This document shows, piece after piece, positions 18,335 to 27,201 of a DNA stretch of 64,000 bases. Location of the stretch: NCBI RefSeq assembly GCF_009906955.1, contig NZ_CP047656.1, forward strand, positions 4,711,001-4,775,000, given 5' to 3'. Position 1 is the stretch's first letter, and every line of letters begins with the position of its first letter. The position numbers and the translations under genes are program-made. Under the pieces are notes generated by a model that saw nothing but the letters and a program-made list of their open reading frames with translations, had not been told where the DNA came from and did no database searches. The stretch comes from Paraglaciecola mesophila. GTDB lineage: Bacteria > Pseudomonadota > Gammaproteobacteria > Enterobacterales > Alteromonadaceae.

Positions 18335-19459
18335 ATGAAAATCAGTTATCTCGCTAGTTTGAGTGCCGTTATGCTACTGACGGCTTGTGGTGGTTCAAGC
18401 TCGAGCAGCGACAGTGTTGAGCCGTCTCCTACTGAGCCAACCACGCCAGTAGTAGAGGAGGGCACAATAGTAGGACCGTTCAGCACGGGTACTACGTCAG
18501 AGCCAATGCGTGTGTATTTTGATTTAGACACGGGCGCTGCGCTTGAATTAACTGATGAAGAAGCGGCTGAAAATAGCGTATGGGATATCGCATTTCAGCG
18601 CACCAAAGTGTATTTAAATACTCACAGCGAAAACAGCGTTGGGGCCTTTTTCACTGATGTAAATAGCGATTTTTATGATGCAACAGGCGCTGTGGTCGTC
18701 GATAGCTTTTTGAATGCTGATGCAGACTCTGAATTAGATGATTATCTCGCCGTCAGCGCGACGGACATTCCCGAGGAGACAAGTTTTGTTGGTGACAGCG
18801 AAGAAAGTGTGATTGGAGATAAGTTCTATGATTACGACCTGACAACTCACGTGGTGACTGCCAACGACGACCGCTATTTTATTGTTGACTCAGATGAGGC
18901 TTACACTAAATTTCGCGTCACGGATTTAGCCACACAGGGACGAACCCTATCGTCAATTACCTTTGGGGTAGCCATACAAGACACCCTAGCGGGTGATACT
19001 GAGTTTGGAGCAGAATCTGCCCTGACCATCAACACTGCTGATTGTACTGATGACATCTACATTGATTTTGGATTAGGCGCAGTGATGTCAGCCACAGATG
19101 CTTGGGATATCACGTTGGCGTGCACAACCGTGGATGACATTTCGGGAGCTGAATTTGATATACACATCGCCGAAGATGCAACCGCCTTGGTCGATGAGGA
19201 CAACAGCTATACAGCTATCGACAGTGAAGCAGTGCAGTTTTATGGCTTTACCCCAGATATTACACAGGAATTGGCATTCGATGCGAACCCTTGGTATCAG
19301 TACAACCTAAATGGTGGACATTTATTGTGGTCGCAATACGGTGTGTATTTAATTAAAAATAATAACACCACCTATAAGATGCAAATTACCAGTTACTACG
19401 ATGATGCTGGTACCTCGGGTCATTACAGCTTCCGTTTTGACGCACTAGCCAGCGAATAA
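18335..19459 (+). CDS. HmuY-family lipoprotein
   Basis: 374 residues with a lipobox (AVMLLTACGG), then a serine-rich linker. The HmuY-like features are WDIAFQRTKVYLNT near the N-terminus and the C-terminal NPWYQYNLNGGHLLWSQYGV and YLIKNNNTTYKMQITSYYDD segment. HmuY proteins bind haem at the cell surface and hand it to the cognate TonB receptor. It starts 26 bp after the receptor gene, with an AAAAGGAAAA ribosome site. It is longer than Porphyromonas HmuY (about 216 residues), with an extra central region. Confidence 0.8.
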   Translation: MKISYLASLSAVMLLTACGGSSSSSDSVEPSPTEPTTPVVEEGTIVGPFSTGTTSEPMRVYFDLDTGAALELTDEEAAENSVWDIAFQRTKVYLNTHSENSVGAFFTDVNSDFYDATGAVVVDSFLNADADSELDDYLAVSATDIPEETSFVGDSEESVIGDKFYDYDLTTHVVTANDDRYFIVDSDEAYTKFRVTDLATQGRTLSSITFGVAIQDTLAGDTEFGAESALTINTADCTDDIYIDFGLGAVMSATDAWDITLACTTVDDISGAEFDIHIAEDATALVDEDNSYTAIDSEAVQFYGFTPDITQELAFDANPWYQYNLNGGHLLWSQYGVYLIKNNNTTYKMQITSYYDDAGTSGHYSFRFDALASE

Positions 19460-19486
19460 TTCGTTTATATCAACTTTTTTCGTTTG

Positions 19487-19537
19487 GTTAAACGCCGCTG
19501 ATTTCGCAGGCTCATAGGGCTAAATCAGCGGTGTTAA
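19487..19537 (+). terminator. Large hairpin between hmuY-like and hmuT genes
   Basis: Arms GTTAAACGCCGCTGATTT and AAATCAGCGGTGTTAAC pair almost fully around a roughly 16-base loop. It may partly terminate or process the mRNA so that receptor and lipoprotein are made in excess of the ABC importer. The trailing T-run is weak, so it may be an RNA processing or stability element instead. Confidence 0.45.
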
Positions 19538-19579
19538 CGGCGGAAACAGGTTACATTTTGACTGTTTATTGGAACAACC

Positions 19580-20494
19580 ATGTACAAGTACCTTAGTTTT
19601 ATTCTGTTTCTCACTTCGGCGCTGTTGCAGGCTCCGGTTCATGCTGACAATGCAGCAGGTATACCTAGCAAAGAAACGACTCAAAAGATGCGAATTATTG
19701 CCTCCGGTGGCAGTATTACTGAAGTCATTTATGCCTTGGGTAAAGCGCAAAATATCGTGGCAACAGACAGCACAAGTATGTTTCCTAAGGCAGCCGCTGC
19801 TTTGCCTAAGCTCGGTTATTTTCGTCAGCTTAGCACGGAAGGCGTTCTTCGCTTTCAACCTACCCATTTATTAGGTGCACAGGCTACGGGCCCTGACACA
19901 TTGGCAGGGCAGCTTGCGGCTGCAGGAGTTGAAGTGCATATCTTCGATGAGCAGCGGGATTTACACGGTTTACAACATATGATCAGCGAAATAGGGCGGT
20001 TGCTCAACGCCAAAGATGAAGCCCGTACATTGAATACTCATATTGGCCAACAAGTGACTGAGCTTAAATCCGAAGCACAGGCGCGAGCTCAAAATCAGCA
20101 GCCAATTAGCGCCCTGTTTGTGATGTCTGATAGTGACAGAGGGCTAACTGTTGCGGGGGGAAATACTGTTCCTCAAGCGTTATTTGATGACGCAGGCTTA
20201 GTCAATGTGGCGCGCAATTTACCCGATTATAAAGTCATGGATAACGAGTCTATTTTAGCGGCCAACCCAGATATTATTTTTGTTGCTAGCCACCGGGCTA
20301 AAGAGCCTAATGCCTTAGCTCGTTTGTGCCAGCATCCTGCCCTTAAAGCGACTAATGCAGGGCGCAACTGCGTAATCAGCACGATGGAAAGCAGCAGTGC
20401 GCTGGGGTTGTCACCGCGTTACCCAGACGCGCTGAAACGGATCATTCAGCAAACCGCTACTTTTTATGCACCTGAACTTGCCCATGCAAAATAA
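19580..20494 (+). CDS. hmuT: Haem ABC transporter periplasmic binding protein
   Basis: 304 residues with a signal peptide (MYKYLSFILFLTSALLQAPV HA). It is a TroA/BtuF-like class III binding protein: IIASGGSITEVIYALGKAQN, ATDSTSMFPKAAAALPKLGY and the DIIFVASHR region fit HmuT/ChuT. It delivers haem from the periplasm to the HmuUV permease. The stop overlaps the start of the permease gene, as usual in hmuTUV operons. Confidence 0.88.
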   Translation: MYKYLSFILFLTSALLQAPVHADNAAGIPSKETTQKMRIIASGGSITEVIYALGKAQNIVATDSTSMFPKAAAALPKLGYFRQLSTEGVLRFQPTHLLGAQATGPDTLAGQLAAAGVEVHIFDEQRDLHGLQHMISEIGRLLNAKDEARTLNTHIGQQVTELKSEAQARAQNQQPISALFVMSDSDRGLTVAGGNTVPQALFDDAGLVNVARNLPDYKVMDNESILAANPDIIFVASHRAKEPNALARLCQHPALKATNAGRNCVISTMESSSALGLSPRYPDALKRIIQQTATFYAPELAHAK

Positions 20495-21575
20495 GGCCGC
20501 TGTCGTAAATTTGCAGCTTAGCTTGAGTGCTAGGCGCCAAAAACACCTGCGCGGATTTATATTCGGTTCAATAGTGGCGGGCTTGCTTCTTCTTTTAGGG
20601 ATGCAATCTGGCAGTTTTGAACAGTCAACAGGCATATTACTTGATGTGATATCCCACAAGTTTCAGCAGCAAGGGCTTTCACAAGAGCAGTATTTACAGT
20701 GGTACGTTTTTTCTGAATTACGCGCACCGCGTATGGTCATGGCTATGTGTGTGGGTGCACTACTGGCAATGTCTGGTTGTGCCATGCAAGGCTTAGTGCG
20801 AAACCCGTTGGCAGATCCCGGTCTAATCGGTATTTCAGGAGGGGCTGCTGCTGCCGCTGCTACCGCGTTGGCAGTGATCAATCATTTTCCTGAGCTCGAA
20901 GTCTCTGGGCAGTACTTGATTGCCCTTAGTGCCTTTATGGGGGCTTTGTTAGCTGTGTGGATTGTGTTAATCGTCGCTCGTACGCCAGCGGGTATGGCAA
21001 TTTCTTCGTTGATCTTGGCAGGCGTTGCGGTGAATGCCTTAGCTGGTACACACATTGGTGCCATTAGTTACATGGCAAACGATGATGCCTTAAGACAAAT
21101 AACCTATTGGACCATGGGCAGCTTAGGCGGGGTGACTTGGTCAAAAGTGTTGTTTGTAGGTGCTTTAAGTGTACCGATTGTTGGCCTGTACATGCATTTA
21201 CGACAGCCCCTTAATCTGTTTGCATTGGGTGAGAATGAAGCCCAGTGTATGGGGCTTGAGGTGAATAAATATAAACGACTTATTCTTTGGTTGGTGGCGT
21301 TCTCTGTCGCACTAGCCACGGCGCTGTGCGGGATTATCGGTTTTGTAGGTTTGGTCGTTCCGCATATGGCACGCAGTATTTTTAGCGCGGACCACAAATA
21401 CTTAATGCCAGCGTGTGGTTTGCTAGGAGCTATATTGATGTTAGCCGCTGATACGGCCTCGCGCGCTTTATTTCCTCCACTGGAAATTCCCATTGGCATT
21501 GTAACCTCTGCTGTGGGGGCCCCATTCTTTTTGTATCTGCTTGCTAAGCAAAAATCAGCAGGCGTAAATGGGTAA
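20466..21575 (+). CDS. hmuU: Haem ABC transporter permease (FecCD family)
   Basis: 369 residues with about ten membrane helices. FecCD-family motifs include LRAPRMVMAMCVGALLAMSG, RNPLADPGLIGISGGAA, YWTMGSLGG and IGFVGLVVPHMARSI. The start could be ATG 20466 or ATG 20484, both overlapping hmuT; neither has a strong ribosome site, suggesting coupled translation. It forms the inner membrane channel for haem with the ATPase encoded 5 bp downstream. Confidence 0.9.
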   Translation: MHLNLPMQNKAAVVNLQLSLSARRQKHLRGFIFGSIVAGLLLLLGMQSGSFEQSTGILLDVISHKFQQQGLSQEQYLQWYVFSELRAPRMVMAMCVGALLAMSGCAMQGLVRNPLADPGLIGISGGAAAAAATALAVINHFPELEVSGQYLIALSAFMGALLAVWIVLIVARTPAGMAISSLILAGVAVNALAGTHIGAISYMANDDALRQITYWTMGSLGGVTWSKVLFVGALSVPIVGLYMHLRQPLNLFALGENEAQCMGLEVNKYKRLILWLVAFSVALATALCGIIGFVGLVVPHMARSIFSADHKYLMPACGLLGAILMLAADTASRALFPPLEIPIGIVTSAVGAPFFLYLLAKQKSAGVNG

Positions 21576-21580
21576 CTGAC

Positions 21581-22369
21581 ATGCTTGAACTTGAAAAAAT
21601 CGCGTTATATCACGAAACCAAACCGTTACTTGAAGGGCTAGACATTCACCTGAAAAGTGGCGATTTTGCCACCGTGATAGGTGAAAATGGCTGTGGAAAA
21701 TCCACTTTGTTACGTTGTATTGCCGGTTTGCACACCCGCTACAGCGGCCGAGTAGCGTTTAACAAGCTGGAAATAAGCGACTGGAATACCAAGTTATTGG
21801 CAACGCAGCGGGCCTTTGTTAATCAACATAATCAAGTGCAGTTCGCTTTTTTAACTGAAGAGGTATTGCAACTTGGGCGCATGAACCAAAAGGAAACACA
21901 GGTACAAAGTACGCAACTGATCTGCCAAGTGGCGGAGCAACTTAGTATTGGCCATTTGTTTGGACGAGATGTACGAACCTTGTCAGGGGGAGAGCGTCAG
22001 CGTGTGTTTATTGCCAAAGCACTTGTACAGCTATTACCTAATGCCAATCAACCTGAGCAAGCCCATGACTTTGAAGGAAAGCTCTTGTTGCTTGATGAAC
22101 CTACGTCTGCGCTAGATTTTCGTTTTCAAAAAGCCATGATGGAAGTCATCAAAGGTTTCTGTCAACAAGGGTTAAGCGTGATGTGTGTAAGTCATGATAT
22201 GAACTTGGTGTTGCCTTACGCTAATCAGGTGATTCTGTTAGCTAACGGGCGTTGCCTTGCGCAGGGGCAGGTAAGTGATGTGATCAATGAACAAAATTTG
22301 CAGCAGTGCTTTGGGGTAAAACCGACCTTAATTCCACAAGCCAACAGTGTGCCTTTTATTACCCACTGA
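21581..22369 (+). CDS. hmuV: Haem ABC transporter ATPase
   Basis: 262 residues with a complete ABC ATPase set: Walker A GENGCGKSTLL, signature LSGGERQRV, Walker B LLLDEPTSALD, and the H-loop in CVSHDMNLV. Length and position directly after the FecCD permease identify HmuV. It powers haem import into the cytoplasm. Confidence 0.92.
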   Translation: MLELEKIALYHETKPLLEGLDIHLKSGDFATVIGENGCGKSTLLRCIAGLHTRYSGRVAFNKLEISDWNTKLLATQRAFVNQHNQVQFAFLTEEVLQLGRMNQKETQVQSTQLICQVAEQLSIGHLFGRDVRTLSGGERQRVFIAKALVQLLPNANQPEQAHDFEGKLLLLDEPTSALDFRFQKAMMEVIKGFCQQGLSVMCVSHDMNLVLPYANQVILLANGRCLAQGQVSDVINEQNLQQCFGVKPTLIPQANSVPFITH

Positions 22370-22401
22370 TGGTGTCAACCTATTGAATAAAGGAAGAAAA
22401 A

Positions 22402-23139
22402 ATGAAAATAGATGAATATATATTCGATGCTAAAACGCTTGTGCGTCAGCAACACAGTGGTGTACTAAGTACCCATTCACAGTCTGTTGCTGGTTATCCC
22501 TTTGGCTCTGTGGTGCCTTATTACATGACCCCAGAAGGTAATTTAGTGACCTATATTAGCCAAATAGCCCAACATACACGCAACATCAAGGGTAACCCTA
22601 AGGTTTCGATGACAATATTTGATACCCTGCAAGATGACTCCCAAGCGAATGGTCGAGTGACCTTTTTGGGTGATGCTGTGCGAGTAGAGGATGCGCATTT
22701 AGCGGAGCAGTACTTGGCGTTATTTCCTAGGGCGAAAGACTATAGAGCAACCCACGACTTCTCTTTTTACCAAATAAAACCAGAACGCATTCGTTATATA
22801 GGCGGTTTTGGCAAAATTTTTTGGATCAACAAAGAGCATTGGCAATCTAACATTGAAGGCGTTGATTGGCAGAGTGTTAGCAATGGGATCATCGAGCACA
22901 TGAATCAAGATCATCAAGATGCGATGGCATTAATAGTCGAGGACCAATTCGGTATTCAGGCCAAGAAGCTGACCATGTTGTCTGCATTTTATGAAGGGGC
23001 GCATATACAGGCAGATGAAAAGGTAGTCTATTTTCCCTTTGAAAAGCCTTGTTTGAATGCACAAACTATTCGTGAACAATTAGTTGCGGCAACCCATACC
23101 GCAAGAGCAAACCTGTCGCCGGCGGCAGTGAACGAATAA
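22402..23139 (+). CDS. HugZ/HutZ-family haem utilisation protein
   Basis: 245 residues. The N-terminal two thirds is a pyridoxamine-phosphate-oxidase-like split barrel (LVRQQHSGVLSTHSQSVAGY PFGS). The C-terminus is the DUF2470-type domain with the haem-ligand region IIEHMNQDHQDAM. HugZ and HutZ bind and degrade haem to release iron. It lies last in the haem operon, 32 bp after hmuV, behind a strong AAGGAAGAAAAA ribosome site. The symbol is not fixed because hugZ and hutZ are both in use. Confidence 0.88.
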   Translation: MKIDEYIFDAKTLVRQQHSGVLSTHSQSVAGYPFGSVVPYYMTPEGNLVTYISQIAQHTRNIKGNPKVSMTIFDTLQDDSQANGRVTFLGDAVRVEDAHLAEQYLALFPRAKDYRATHDFSFYQIKPERIRYIGGFGKIFWINKEHWQSNIEGVDWQSVSNGIIEHMNQDHQDAMALIVEDQFGIQAKKLTMLSAFYEGAHIQADEKVVYFPFEKPCLNAQTIREQLVAATHTARANLSPAAVNE

Positions 23140-23267
23140 AACGCACTCGCTGTAGGTTTGATTTTATATGCACCTGCATGTGTATTTATATGTTTGCACT
23201 TATATAAAATAACTTGATAGCGCGCGGTATGTTTTGACGATCCTTGCGCCAAGCGTGTATTCACACA

Positions 23268-23302
23268 ATACGGCCAAATGTATTTAGTGCATTTGGCCGT
23301 AT
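23268..23302. terminator. Hairpin between convergent genes
   Basis: A perfect 13-bp stem (ATACGGCCAAATG / CATTTGGCCGTAT) with a 9-base loop lies 5 bp from the stop codon of the lysozyme-like gene and 129 bp after the haem locus. It is well placed as a shared terminator, although no long T-run follows on either strand. Confidence 0.6.
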
Positions 23303-23306
23303 AGTC

Positions 23307-23855
23307 TTACTTATCAAATAAGCTTTTCTCTTTTGCACGGCGCTGAACAAGGTGAGCATTTACTTTACCCGCAGCTTTGCGCCAAACACTGAATTGCTCG
23401 CTAGCGCCAGCGTAATCCCCTTTATTAAGCAAACGCAATAAGGTGGATTTGTACAAGTTACCCATGCCGATGTTGTAACCTAAGCAAACTAACGCGCTAA
23501 ATTGATTGTTGTTAACAGGCACTTTTACCATCTTGCCCATTTGTTCTTCTATTTTTAGTAAATCGTTTTTAAGGAGTACTTCTGCTTGAGGGGCATTAAT
23601 TTCCATGCCTTGCTTGACTCCAGCTTTGTGGCCATATCCGATTAACCAATGGCCTGCTGGTCCACGATACGCTGTTAGGCGCACGCCCTCTGACTGTTTA
23701 ATAATGTCGATGCAAGCTTGGTTAGTGGCTCCTTGCGCTGATGACGTGAGAGGCGGTGCATCACTAGGTAGATCAGAGCTAGTTTTCTGAGTTGCACAAC
23801 CACTAAGTAAGACCGCGGCTGAAAATATTAGGCGATACAGTAAATGGATTTTCAT
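23307..23855 (-). CDS. Lysozyme-like (GH24) lipoprotein with altered active site
   Basis: 182 residues with a lipobox (AAVLLSGCAT, lipidated Cys20) and a phage-lysozyme fold (IIKQSEGVRLTAYRGPAGHW, LIGYGH, FSALVCLGYNIGMGNL). In T4-type lysozymes the catalytic triad is E, then D nine residues on, then T six further. Here E56 is kept, but the D position is G65 and the T position is L71. It may bind peptidoglycan or have lost or changed activity. It could be a domesticated endolysin; no phage genes surround it. Confidence 0.8.
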   Translation of the reverse strand: MKIHLLYRLIFSAAVLLSGCATQKTSSDLPSDAPPLTSSAQGATNQACIDIIKQSEGVRLTAYRGPAGHWLIGYGHKAGVKQGMEINAPQAEVLLKNDLLKIEEQMGKMVKVPVNNNQFSALVCLGYNIGMGNLYKSTLLRLLNKGDYAGASEQFSVWRKAAGKVNAHLVQRRAKEKSLFDK

Positions 23856-24092
23856 AAATGTCCTTATTTAATAATACTAGCGCTGAATATAGGTTCCCTG
23901 CATTCGCTGCTCGCTAGCGATTGGTATTATTTGCCTATTAAGTAAAACCGCTCGTTATTATTTTGCAAGTTTTCTGTTTTCAGTCACAAAATGCTTGCCT
24001 TATTTAGTGTTAAACTGACCTCGGCAGATGAATAAAGATGACATCAAAACGCCTGAAATAACAATTTAAAAAATCACTGCTGGACACCGGAA

Positions 24093-24548
24093 ATGATTTA
24101 CATATTAATTATTAATACCTTGCTGGTGGCTGCTACGGTCATGCTGCATTATGAATTCTTACATCGCATAATGTGTTTTCTACCTCGCATGCGAATTAGG
24201 CATAGTTACCGTATTGTTTTTGGTGTGTTCGGTGCACTACTGGCTCATATTTGCGAAATTTGGATTTTTGCCATTGCCTACTATGTTATGCATAAACTTG
24301 AGGGGTGGGGCACGCTTATTGGTAATTTTGAAGGCTCATTAATGGACTGTGCTTACTTTTCCTTTACTGTGTATAGCACGGTTGGCTTTGGCGACATTGA
24401 GCCGTTAGGGGCCTTGCGTTATTTAACCGGCATTGAATCGTTAACTGGGTTGGTACTGATAACATGGACGGCTTCATTTTTATATTTCGAGATGCAGCGT
24501 CATTGGCATACCACTGATGGCTTAGGTAATGACTTTCGTGACGAATAA
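24093..24548 (+). CDS. Two-pore-helix type potassium channel protein
   Basis: 151 residues with a hydrophobic N-terminal helix, a second span (FGVFGALLAHICEIWIFAIA), a pore loop with the selectivity filter TVGFGDIEP, and a final span (LTGLVLITWTASFLYF). This is the ion_trans_2 arrangement of simple K+ channels, lacking an obvious cytoplasmic RCK domain. The next gene starts 3 bp after its stop, so the two are co-transcribed. Confidence 0.8.
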   Translation: MIYILIINTLLVAATVMLHYEFLHRIMCFLPRMRIRHSYRIVFGVFGALLAHICEIWIFAIAYYVMHKLEGWGTLIGNFEGSLMDCAYFSFTVYSTVGFGDIEPLGALRYLTGIESLTGLVLITWTASFLYFEMQRHWHTTDGLGNDFRDE

Positions 24549-24551
24549 AGG

Positions 24552-25412
24552 ATGAAATTTATGCGGTTGATTCCCTATATTTTGATTGGTTTGTTTAACG
24601 TATTTGTTTGCACAAAGAGTGTTGCGCATACCTTGGTGTTCAATCACTGGTTACTGATCGATAATTTTGAAGCCACAGACAGTGTTGCCTCGTGGATAAA
24701 AGCGGATACCAAAAATGACACCAAGCCCTTTGTTGCCAATCCGCAAGTCACACAGCGCCTTACTGAAACTCGCAATGGCAGCAGCAATGCTTACTTGCTA
24801 AAAAAGCCTGCACAAGCAGGAATAGTAGGCAATCGCAAAGCACTGACTTTTAAAGCGCTACCGCAAATCGTTGAAGTGGGTGAAACTTACACTTTTTATA
24901 CGCGGATTAATGTGGCTGCTTTTCCTAATAATCATGCCTTTGGTTTAAGCAATATGGGGCCAGAGGACATCAAAAAACACGATTACAATGCCTTTGAAGC
25001 GACTCTTAGGGTTACAGATAAACGCGAGTCTAGCGGTCTTAAAAATAGCGGTGCACTTATGGTCAAGGTGCCCGATGGCTACGCCAATGTGAAACATAAT
25101 CTTAAGGGGAATGAACGAGACGCTAAACCACTTGAGCCAGGCCAGTGGTATCAAATCTGGTATGTGGTTAACAACGCCACTAAAGAGCAGGGCGGACAGA
25201 CCTATGATGTGTATTTGCAGGGCGGCAGTGAGTTTCCCGAACAGACATTAGTGTATAAAAACGCGTCATTTCGCATGCAACGGGAGTGGCCACTCACTCA
25301 CTTTTTAATGAATTGTAATACCGGCCCATTCGATAAACCTTACGGTAATGGCGGGCTTAAATATGATGATATTTACATGACAAAAGGAATTGAGTTATCA
25401 ACACCGAGTTAA
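24552..25412 (+). CDS. Secreted beta-rich hypothetical protein
   Basis: 286 residues with a signal peptide (LIPYILIGLFNVFVCTKSVA). The mature chain (DNFEATDSVASWIKADTKND, YTFYTRINVAAFPNNHAFGL, LEPGQWYQIWYVVNNAT, GGLKYDDIYMTKG) has the look of a concanavalin-like jelly-roll, as in polysaccharide lyases and laminin-G-like lectins. No catalytic residues can be assigned. Co-transcribed with the potassium channel gene. Confidence 0.6.
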   Translation: MKFMRLIPYILIGLFNVFVCTKSVAHTLVFNHWLLIDNFEATDSVASWIKADTKNDTKPFVANPQVTQRLTETRNGSSNAYLLKKPAQAGIVGNRKALTFKALPQIVEVGETYTFYTRINVAAFPNNHAFGLSNMGPEDIKKHDYNAFEATLRVTDKRESSGLKNSGALMVKVPDGYANVKHNLKGNERDAKPLEPGQWYQIWYVVNNATKEQGGQTYDVYLQGGSEFPEQTLVYKNASFRMQREWPLTHFLMNCNTGPFDKPYGNGGLKYDDIYMTKGIELSTPS

Positions 25413-25481
25413 GAGAATAGTGTGTAGGTTAATTGCAGTGCTCACACAGTATCAGATTTTCCAATTCAATAGATTGAACAG

Positions 25482-26549
25482 TCAAGACAGTCTGTTAAGA
25501 GCATAAATCGGAAGTACGCTCGCTATAAATTGAGTAGGCGCTTTCGATGCCAAAGCGGCCATAGTGTTAGTCCCCCATCGATATAAAAGACTTAAAGGAC
25601 TGACTACGCCATTTGCACCCTGCTGAAGAACATGAGTATATATTTGCGTTGTTTTTACATCAGAATGGCTCAGTTGGGCCTGAACCGTTCGGATATCTGC
25701 GCCAGATTGTAGTAAATGGGTAGCAAATGAGTGCCTCAAAGTATGAGGCGTGATTGGTTTAGTTAACCCCGCCACCAATACAGCTTGTTTGACCGCTTTG
25801 CGAATGCAAGTAGGATGAAAATGATGCCTTCTTATCTCACCAGTTTCTGGATCTGCGCTGAGTTTATGAGAGGGAAACAAGAACTGCCACGGGAGCGACT
25901 TATTCGCTGAAGGGTAGTTTTTAGCTAGCGCATGAGGCATCCAAACACCGGCGTATTGCTCATTCTGAATATCAAGTCTCAGGTATTCATCAACCTGCGC
26001 TATTTGATTTCTAAGTAATGGAATAAGCTCCGTTGCCAAAGTAACGACTCGGTGTTTTTTACCTTTACCATTGTAGACCCTTAAACACTTATAATCGAAG
26101 TCGATATCCTGCACGCGAAGTTGCACAGCCTCCATGCTTCTTAGGCCGCTGCCATACATCAAGCCAGCAATAAGATAGTAACGTTTATTCAATCTTGACA
26201 TAAGCCGTTTCACTTCATCCTGCGTCATAACAATGGGCAGTTTGGGTTGACGTTTACTTCTGGCAAAATTCAAATTAAGAGACAGTTCATTCTTGATAAT
26301 ATGCTTATAAAGAAACGATAGTGAATTTAATGCAGTAGCTTGAGTGCGCGGTGACACATTGGCATTCAGCGCCAAATGTTCAAGGTATTGTTCCACTTCA
26401 TTATCTCCCATTGATGAAGGATGACGTTTTCCGTGAAAGTGAATAAATGTAGAGATCCACTTCAAATAAGTAGAGACAGTCCTTGGAGAATACTGTCTTA
26501 GCAACATGAACTCAGTAATGTGATTTAGGAAGGGAGACTTTGTTTTCAT
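25482..26549 (-). CDS. intI: Integron integrase (tyrosine recombinase)
   Basis: 355 residues. Tyrosine recombinase residues are visible: R in GSGLRSMEAVQLRV, the HxxR box in HTLRHSFATHLLQSGADIRT, and H and Y in LSHSDVKTTQIYTHVL. The IntI-specific insertion before box II (PETGEIRRHHFHPTCIRKAV) separates it from XerC/D. It recombines attC sites with attI. It is transcribed away from the cassettes, the standard arrangement, and a LexA-like box lies 15 bp upstream of its ATG. The gene looks intact. Confidence 0.95.
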   Translation of the reverse strand: MKTKSPFLNHITEFMLLRQYSPRTVSTYLKWISTFIHFHGKRHPSSMGDNEVEQYLEHLALNANVSPRTQATALNSLSFLYKHIIKNELSLNLNFARSKRQPKLPIVMTQDEVKRLMSRLNKRYYLIAGLMYGSGLRSMEAVQLRVQDIDFDYKCLRVYNGKGKKHRVVTLATELIPLLRNQIAQVDEYLRLDIQNEQYAGVWMPHALAKNYPSANKSLPWQFLFPSHKLSADPETGEIRRHHFHPTCIRKAVKQAVLVAGLTKPITPHTLRHSFATHLLQSGADIRTVQAQLSHSDVKTTQIYTHVLQQGANGVVSPLSLLYRWGTNTMAALASKAPTQFIASVLPIYALNRLS

Positions 26550-26563
26550 GATCTTTACTTTGC

Positions 26564-26579
26564 ATGTATAAATATACAG
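26564..26579 (-). promoter_or_regulatory. LexA box upstream of intI
   Basis: Read in the intI direction, the 16 bases are CTGTATATTTATACAT, differing from the Escherichia coli LexA consensus CTGTATATATATACAG at only two positions. SOS control of integron integrases through such boxes is established for Vibrio and mobile integrons; here it is inferred from the site. Confidence 0.75.
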
Positions 26580-26770
26580 TTATAGCAGCCTTTCCCCCAT
26601 ATTCAAGCAAACGACCCAATCGCGCGTTTGCGTCCTAAAATTGACTAGCTTTATTTACATGCAGCCTTCGCCTGCGGTGACTTTCATAAACTTGATAATC
26701 ATGGCAGTATGGATAAAAACGAGCGCAAGCTCGGTAGAAAAACGCGCAAGTTGCGCCTTATTAAATTGTT
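26580..26770 (+). other. attI recombination region of the integron
   Basis: The non-coding stretch between intI and the first cassette. The insertion point is probably the GTTATGA at 26768-26774, directly before the first cassette gene. The region holds paired AGCGCAAGCTCGG / CGCGCAAGTTGCGCC segments that may be integrase-binding repeats. Boundaries are inferred by position. Confidence 0.6.
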
Positions 26771-26787
26771 ATGAGTCATAGGCTAAT

Positions 26788-27114
26788 ATGAGAAAGCTCA
26801 GGAAATTAGGGACGTCCCATAAGGCACGTAGAGCTTTATCTCGCCACCAAGACAAGAAACTTCGGAAGGATTTATCCCCCTATCAAGCATTAATGCGTCG
26901 CGGCAATATGCTGTGGGCGGCATTATTTTTTGGTTCCTATACAATCGCTGCACTAGTCGGCTACATTACTAATACGGCTGTACCATTTTTGAAAGGTAAT
27001 ATACAGCCAGAGAAAGCCCCGTGGTTTTTCCTGGGGTTTTTGATCATTACCTTAGTTACATTTCCTATAGGGCTTCGCGATTACAAAGAGGCAACGAGTG
27101 AAAACAACTCATAA
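26788..27114 (+). CDS. Cassette 1: small two-helix membrane protein
   Basis: 108 residues. A basic N-terminus (MRKLRKLGTSHKARRALSRH) precedes two membrane spans (LWAALFFGSYTIAALVGYI and WFFLGFLIITLVTFPIGL). It is the first cassette, so it is closest to any promoter in intI/attI. No known family recognised; small membrane proteins are common cargo in chromosomal integrons. Confidence 0.65.
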   Translation: MRKLRKLGTSHKARRALSRHQDKKLRKDLSPYQALMRRGNMLWAALFFGSYTIAALVGYITNTAVPFLKGNIQPEKAPWFFLGFLIITLVTFPIGLRDYKEATSENNS

Positions 27115-27186
27115 CAAGCAGCTCAAATACGCAGGCTTCGCCTGCCGGACACTCGCAAGCTCGCGCCGTTTAGCTGGGCGTTATAT
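27111..27186 (+). repeat. attC site of cassette 1
   Basis: About 76 bp, beginning ATAACAAGCAGCTCAAA and ending GTTTAGCTGGGCGTTATAT. The ends pair imperfectly with extra-helical bases, as in attC, and the centre GCAGGCTTCGCCTGC is self-complementary. Shorter than the other attC sites in this array. Confidence 0.8.
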
Positions 27187-27201
27187 GCCTATGGGACTCA
27201 T

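Noticed and set aside
19487..19560. Cobalamin-type riboswitch before hmuT
   Set aside because: Some words resemble the B12 box region, but the conserved core is absent; only the hairpin is supported.
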